Shown in pieces: positions 58,101 through 64,000 of a stretch of 64,000 bases of DNA. This stretch comes from Brugia malayi (lineage: Eukaryota; Nematoda; Chromadorea; Rhabditida; Onchocercidae). Made by a program: the position numbers and the translations under genes. Location: NCBI RefSeq assembly GCF_000002995.4, contig NW_025062477.1, forward strand, positions 8,528,649 to 8,592,648, in the 5' to 3' direction. The notes below the pieces were generated by a model. That model was not told where the DNA came from and did not search any database. It saw only the letters and a program-made list of their open reading frames with translations. Each line of letters starts with the position of its first letter. Position 1 is the stretch's first letter.

Positions 58101-61100
58101 GCTCATTCAACTTATAAAAAGAAATATTAAAATTTTGAAAAAAAAAAAAAGAAAAATGTGCTGTGAATATATTTGAAAATTCGATTTTTTCAAACACTTA
58201 TTTCAAATGTATTTCCTATTTTATTTTGTTTTTGGCTAACAATGGGCTAAAAGTTTATCCAGAATTTCAAAAGCATAAGTTGAACCGGGAATATCACTTC
58301 CTTTGAAAAGAAGCAGGTTTAGTTCAGGATGAAAGTTTGATGTTTTCAAATTTTTTTTGAAATAAATAAGTTAAGCTTTCACCAACGCTAATGTTTATAT
58401 TTTTTGCCGGAATAGAATCAAGTTGCTTTCCGTTGAAAATTATCTCAAAAAATTATATGACAAGTTGTGATTTTCTTCTCCTGTAGCTTTCTTGTATATT
58501 TTATTTTGTTTTTCATTAGTGTTAAATTTGCATGTGTTTACAGAATACTGTAGGAACTCACTTCGGATTTCAACCGCCGGATATCAACTGTGAAACAGGA
58601 ATCATTCTCCCACAGACTGAATGTAGAGGTGAAAATGCAGTTTCAGTGGATGAAAGTAGTTCAACTAGTGAAAAGTTACTATTGAACACTCGATTACTCA
58701 GTGATATGTATGGTCAACAAAATAAAATGATTCGATGTTGTATAATACATCAGTTAGCCTGGCATTGCTTGTACGGATTGCCGCAAGGAACAAAGCCAAA
58801 TGTATGGGAGAGGTAAATGGATTTTCATTGTTTTGGATTGTTATTACCACTGCAACTGTACTTTCATAACTTGTCTCTTATTGATGCTGCTATGTAAGCA
58901 CTTTACTTTCCATGTAAATTCTTTAATATATGGATCATACATATGAAGAATTTATTAAATTGGATTTTGGAACTTAATATCAATTTTCTAAAGATGAAAT
59001 TATATATTCTCTTTATATGAATATGTAACTTGAGCTCCGAGTATTTTTATATACTGAGTGAAAAATTTTTAACTACATTTGAAAATAAATTTAAAATTTT
59101 ACATTATATTTTGGATATACTGGAGTACGCGCAGTTTTAAATCTATGTTTTTTACGACAGTATTCAGCATAACAATTTCACGTTTATATTTGTTATAACT
59201 AACTAACAGTTCTAATAAAATAAGGTGACTTATAAAATTGTGAAAATACTAACACCAGTTAGTATTTAGCATAATATTCAGTTTGTATTCAGCATAACAA
59301 TTTCACGTTTATATTTGTTATAACTAACTAACAGTTCTAATAAAATAAGGTGACTTATAAAATTGTGAAAATACCAACACCAGTTAGTATTTAGCATAAT
59401 ATTCAGTTTGCTAATTTCCAAATGAGGATTTCTTTGGGGAAATTATAGATTTTCCCATTGATTTACTAATTTATTTATTGATTTCCATTGTTTGCTTATA
59501 TTGGTACATATAGATTTCCACCTTGTCAAGCGCCTGGACCAGGAATGCCAGTCAGCCAGTGTCCGGTTTATGTGGATGATGAATCCCCATATCGTTTCGT
59601 GCCACCGATACCCTCGCATCAGGATTTGCCACATGGATGGTTCTTATTACAAGATTTGATAAATGTATTGCCATTATCGATCTATGTGTTGTTTGTGAAT
59701 ATGAAAAATAAGGTAACTTAATTTTAAAATTCCCTATAAAATTTTCGTTTTCACATTTTTATCCTTTATTTTCTAATCTTCACAAAAAAATCGATCAATC
59801 AGATCATTATTATTGATCATATTGAATTAATTGTAGGTGGAAGTAATCGAATCCTATTTGAAGGATCCAGTTTTACGTCATATGTTAATTAGTGATCTTC
59901 CAATAAATATACGTGTGAAATTGTTGAGTAATAAAAAAGCCGTTCTGCAGGTATGATAACATAAAAATTTAGAAGCATATGAGTAACCAATGTATTTTTA
60001 TCTGTATTATTAATCAGTGCTTGTTATTTTGCATTACTGCTAATAGTTTGAACTTAAGTTCTCATAAGTGTGTTTAATTATAACCGCAACTTCTCAGTCT
60101 TTGATTTCTTAGCTGGAGCACATTTTGCTTACGTTGTGTGGTTTCGGATTGGCGAGAGTTGGTCCGACTGTAGATGCCAAAAAAGTAATAAATACAGAAC
60201 TGGTAAGTTCTTTTTTTAAAAAAAATTTGAACTGTAATCTATGCTGGAACCTCTAAGCTTCCTCATTCTTTAGCAATACTTCTACCTGGCTCGTGGTGGT
60301 TATTTACGCGATACGAGTACTTCACAGAAGGGATACTGCCGTGTATCAATGCCAATCGATCAGTACACCAAATATGAATATATATTCGACACATTGGATG
60401 TATGTTTGGAAAATTTTTAATGATTTTCCAAGTAAAATGCAAGGAATTGATAGGTTCAAATCCAAATTTCATATTTCAGTCATTTTCTTATACTAACGAT
60501 AGAATTAAAGCACTATTTTTGATACATTTTTTTAATTCTTAAATTCAGTCATTTATAGGATGTAATCTATTATTGGCATCATCTGCGAGCAATTGTGCAA
60601 AGCACACCATTATCATTCAGAATGGAAACATCGGTTAATTTTTCTTTTTTCCTCGATTTTGCCTTGCATTTGGTTCTATCAGTGCTTTTGTCAAATCCAT
60701 CAGCGCTTCTGATTTTTCGGCGAAACGTCCTGTTGAGTTTTTATGCTTCACTCCAAATTTTAGAGCGCTGAAGTATTTTTCTAAACTGAATAAATTTCTA
60801 TAAATCTGTAGCAGGTTTTTGCACTTAAAACATACATGAAGTAAAAAAAAAGAATCAAAATAGCATCGAGTCTGTAGTTACGCGTTCATTAAATTCATTT
60901 CCAGTTCTCTTGCTAAACTGCAGAACATAGTTTGTGTAATTTTCAGCAGGAAGATGTGCGGATGTACAAGAAATATACAATTGGAATGTTCGACCGGTCT
61001 CAAATTGTAAAACCTTTTGAAGATGTATGCGCAACTTTTTCACCTGTTTTGCCTCATGATGGCTGCGCAGGTTTTGACTCCTCTTTTTTTATGTAAGTTC

Positions 61101-64000
61101 ATTCCTTTAGATGGGCATAGCGGAAAATTATAAATAGGACTGAATTCATTAATATATGGTCGATGGGAAGTATGAGCTGAGTTTCAGTAAAGGCTGGATA
61201 ACACTTAGAAAAAAACAATCTTTTATTGTTTTTCTTCCATCTAATAAAACATAAACAGTCATTATTAAATGTAATATAATGTGCAATGCGCAGCCTCGCA
61301 ACTTGTTTCAGTAGCATCATCATTTATGAAGTTCTATTTAGTTGATTTGTTTCAGCATGATTTTAATTGTATCACCTATGCTTTTGCAGACATTTGAGAA
61401 GACACTGGGACATCAATCCTCGACCGATTGAATTTGTTAGCTGGTTTTTGCATGAATGGCGCCGAGCAACTGAAAAAACGAAGTCGTTTGTTGAATCGCG
61501 AGTAAAGAATTATCAGAATTCGTGGAATTCTTATTTCAGAGCTTTAGTACCATCAGATAGTGGCATCTTTCGAAGGTGCGAGTTTCCAGTTCATGTTTTC
61601 TCTCCAGTCTCTCTGAAAAAATGTGTTATCTTAAACTTTTATTTCTATTCCAGAAAGTTTTCTTATCAATTAAAAAAGCAAAAACTAATTGATTATCCAT
61701 GTTTCATTGTAACAAGGTAGACAAAGAATTGATTGTCTTTCGTTTTCTTTATGCCTTCTTTTTTTTTTTTATTTAGTGGCTTTAAAGAAAAACTAAAAAA
61801 CTATTCATAATTTCCTCGCTTGATAAATTGGGATTGAGTTTGGTAAGACATCCAAACTTTAAGTAAACTTATGTTTTTTTATAGAACAGCAAGTGACAAT
61901 CATGCATTGGTACGAGCAAATCCTGGTTCCCTTGGTCGTAAAAGTAGCTATTATAGTTCGAAGTCATTTAAAGGAAAGAAGAAGCGTCCATATGATGAAG
62001 TTGACATTATTTCAGAGCAACGCCGTGTACATCTGAGAAACAGATTTACTTCACTGGAACGCAATATGGTAATTTTTATAAAAATTTTTATGTTTTTAAT
62101 TGAAATTTTTTCTTTATACGAAAGCAATACAATGAATATGTCATTTCGACTTGTAAGAATTTCATTTCCAGTTGATCCTTATTCGGGCTGTTGGCTTCTT
62201 TTTGAATCCGATGTATCGCTTTTGGTTGGAACCTGCTGTTCTGCGAGATATTATGCATGAAAATGTTCAAGTACTATTTATTTACAATGATTTTAGTGTT
62301 ATTTACACCGCTACTGCTCAAGTCGTTTAGAACGGTTTTTTGCAAATATTTGTTTGCTGTAACAATTGAATTAGCAATGAAACAGTTTAGATGTTCTTTC
62401 CCCTATATTTTTTGACGTTTTAGGAAGCGCGTTCCAAAACAGTGCAGAGTTTAATGGCAGCTGGAGTTCGTGAAATGAAGCGAGCTGAACGTGTAACATA
62501 TTTGCAGCGGATTGTCAAAAATTTGTCTTCATTCAAGGTTTGGTTTTATTCGTATTGTATTTTCTCAAAAATGAAATGTTGCTAATAGGTTTGATATTTT
62601 TGGTTTCGAAATGATGCAGGAAGTTTTCAGGAAATGAGGGCCTTAAGAAGCCAGCTTGCTTTTCATCCAATTTCGGATTCAGCTTTGAAGAAGAAATTTT
62701 TTATTGAGGCTTTCAATAAGGCGAAACAATTGTTATTTATGTAATTCAGTTTTCTTCTTTTCATATATAATTTTTTTTCAAAAGCAAATATAGTTTTTCA
62801 AAAAATTCAAAAAACTGATCAAAGGTTTTAATTGGAATCTAATCCCATTAAGAACTGTGAGTTTATATGTTTAAGGGAATCGGAAAAATTACCAAAAACT
62901 AGCGAGGATGATGAATCATTCGAAAAATTTATAAACATTGGTAAAATAAACATATCAACAGAAGTGCAAAGAACTTTAGCAGTTCCGATACGATCGCAGA
63001 AACCGAAGGATCCAAATCAGATCCGTCACTGCGTTGCTTTCAACGTTGTTGTGGTACGCAGTTCTTATAATAATTACCTTGTTGTATTTTTTATTTCAGA
63101 AGACAAACTATTCCCACAACAAAACTTTTGGGGTAGTATGGATTCAATTTTTAAATTATTTTGCTACTTGGTTTCTCTGGTAGAAATGATTTTTTAAAAA
63201 TTTTAATGAAAGTTTTTAAAGGAGCAAATCTTAAATGATTGAGTTCTGGAGAATGCGAATCGTTAGAACAATTCTTTTTTAGCAGTTCAAATATTTCAAA
63301 ATATTCAAAGCGTATTTTCAGGGGGCTTTGATAAGTGAGCAGGATTTAACAAATAAAAGTATGGAGTATATTTTTGAGAAGTTGGGAGTTCCAGCTGTTA
63401 CACGGATACTCGAACAGCTTCGTATTGATGGCCTTATCACCAGACAAAGATTCCCTATTGAAGATTCAAAATTTTCTTGGAAAAGCCAAGCAACATTATC
63501 ATTCAAGTAAATTTGAATAATTTTAGTGGTAGGTGTATATTTAGTATCTTTATTGGTAATGAAATTTAGCATCAAAAAATGAAAATTATTTTATAGCTTT
63601 CGACACTTTTTTAATCATCGTTTCCATCCGGACATGTTAGAACAACTTATTGGATCCAGCGAAGAAATGGAACGTGGCACAGAATTTTCGGCCGATGATG
63701 ATAGTGCTGGCACTGTTGCAGCTGTTACTAGATGCTTCTATGCAGGAGTAACTGAAATACTTATTTTTCCATAATTTAAAATTTTGTGAAATTGACATTA
63801 CTGAAATCTTTAGAAGTAACTGTTTCGTTTACCGCTGCAGGAACATTCTTCTTAACGTATCATCGTTTTTAACTGGAAACTTTGTATTCTGAATCTTACT
63901 GTGCTGTTGAAACCGGTTACTAAAATATGCCTTTTTTTTTTTTCTTAATTAAATTTTTTAGCCTGCGCTGAAAATAATTATGGATGATAATGTATTGGAA
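55167..64000 (+). CDS. GTF3C1: GTF3C1, largest TFIIIC subunit (B-block binding), 5' part
   Basis: GTF3C1 (TFIIIC220) binds the B-box of tRNA genes and recruits TFIIIB for RNA polymerase III. Twenty-five phase-consistent exons lie in the window: 55167-55301, 55441-55498, 55656-55917, 55988-56115, 56231-56373, 56577-56678, 56870-56991, 57336-57399, 57773-57886, 58544-58812, 59514-59712, 59837-59950, 60113-60202, 60274-60399, 60559-60633, 60947-61092, 61390-61575, 61885-62068, 62172-62270, 62424-62537, 62631-62740, 62876-63053, 63322-63506, 63597-63747 and 63962-64000, which runs off the edge. They give 1131 codons. Winged-helix-like segments appear early (PFDLTLAAIRQSGSEGIGRY). The strongest family match is VYVDDESPYRFVPPIPSHQD (about residues 484-503) with LPLSIYVLFV, then GYLRDTSTSQKGYCRVSMP and AGFDSSFFIHLRRHW. 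A basic stretch (SFKGKKKRPYDE) follows. The ATG is the first after a TTTCAG acceptor. The compact N-terminus (MASVTKINRKRK) is shorter than in vertebrates. The exon 22 acceptor (62875/62876) is the least certain. Confidence 0.94.
57203..57241. repeat. 11-bp inverted repeat in a GTF3C1 intron
   Basis: TTTACCAAAGG (57203-57213) and CCTTTGGTAAA (57231-57241) are exact reverse complements separated by 17 bases. It is a possible intronic hairpin with no known role. Confidence 0.85.
59161..59410. repeat. 125-bp tandem duplication in a GTF3C1 intron
   Basis: 59161-59285 and 59286-59410 are the same 125-base unit (starts TATTCAGCATAACAATTTCA) differing at about one base (ACTAACACC versus ACCAACACC). 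It lies just upstream of the exon encoding the VYVDD motif and looks like a very recent duplication or an assembly artefact. Confidence 0.95.

Noticed and set aside
60453..60463. GGTTCAAATCC, identical to a tRNA B-box core, inside a GTF3C1 intron
   Set aside because: No A-box, acceptor stem or cloverleaf can be formed around it; a chance 11-mer, despite lying in a gene for a B-box-binding factor.

Overview
The window reads as nuclear DNA of a nematode, most likely a filarial (spirurid) species. It is strongly AT-rich. Genes are broken into many short exons with T-rich, TTTCAG-type acceptors and GTAAGT/GTATGT donors. Several start codons lie just downstream of a splice acceptor that has no upstream partner, as expected for spliced-leader trans-splicing. 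A decayed BEL/Pao retrotransposon is also present. The species is inferred from these traits, not proven. Exon models were built by hand from splice signals, reading phase and family similarity.

Layout. (1) 196-1649 (+): 3' part of BDP1, the TFIIIB subunit with a SANT domain. (2) 3446-9903 (+): complete AP-1 gamma-adaptin, 21 exons, 848 residues. (3) 9904-22921: gene-poor, holding a decayed BEL/Pao element (about 15.7-20.0 kb) interrupted by about 1.1 kb of unrelated DNA. (4) 22922-23787 (-): a small TMEM14-family membrane protein. (5) 27226-30603 (+): an unrecognised 321-residue Ser-rich, coiled-coil protein. (6) 32194-33762 (-): a compact DZIP1/Iguana-like ciliary protein ending in a C2H2 finger; its 5' exons are unresolved. 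Upstream on the same strand lie an orphan exon (37431-37551) and a possible two-exon micro-gene with SUMO-interaction-like motifs (36938-37226). (7) 41138-45483 (+): a multi-finger C2H2 protein. (8) 49195-53634 (+): complete RSPRY1 (RING plus SPRY), 13 exons, 590 residues. (9) 55167-64000 (+): 5' 25 exons (1131 codons) of the largest TFIIIC subunit, GTF3C1, running off the right edge.

The genes are mostly unrelated housekeeping genes: Pol III initiation (BDP1, GTF3C1), clathrin traffic (AP-1 gamma), ubiquitin ligation (RSPRY1), cilium assembly (DZIP1) and transcription control (zinc finger). TFIIIC recruits TFIIIB at tRNA genes, so the two Pol III genes at the two ends act in one pathway, though co-regulation is not shown. 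I found no CRISPR array, no convincing tRNA or rRNA gene and no clearly new multi-gene system. The items most worth a second look are the nested insertion in the Pao relic, the SIM-like micro-gene, an apparent GA-AG intron in the zinc-finger gene, and perfect 22-bp hairpins.
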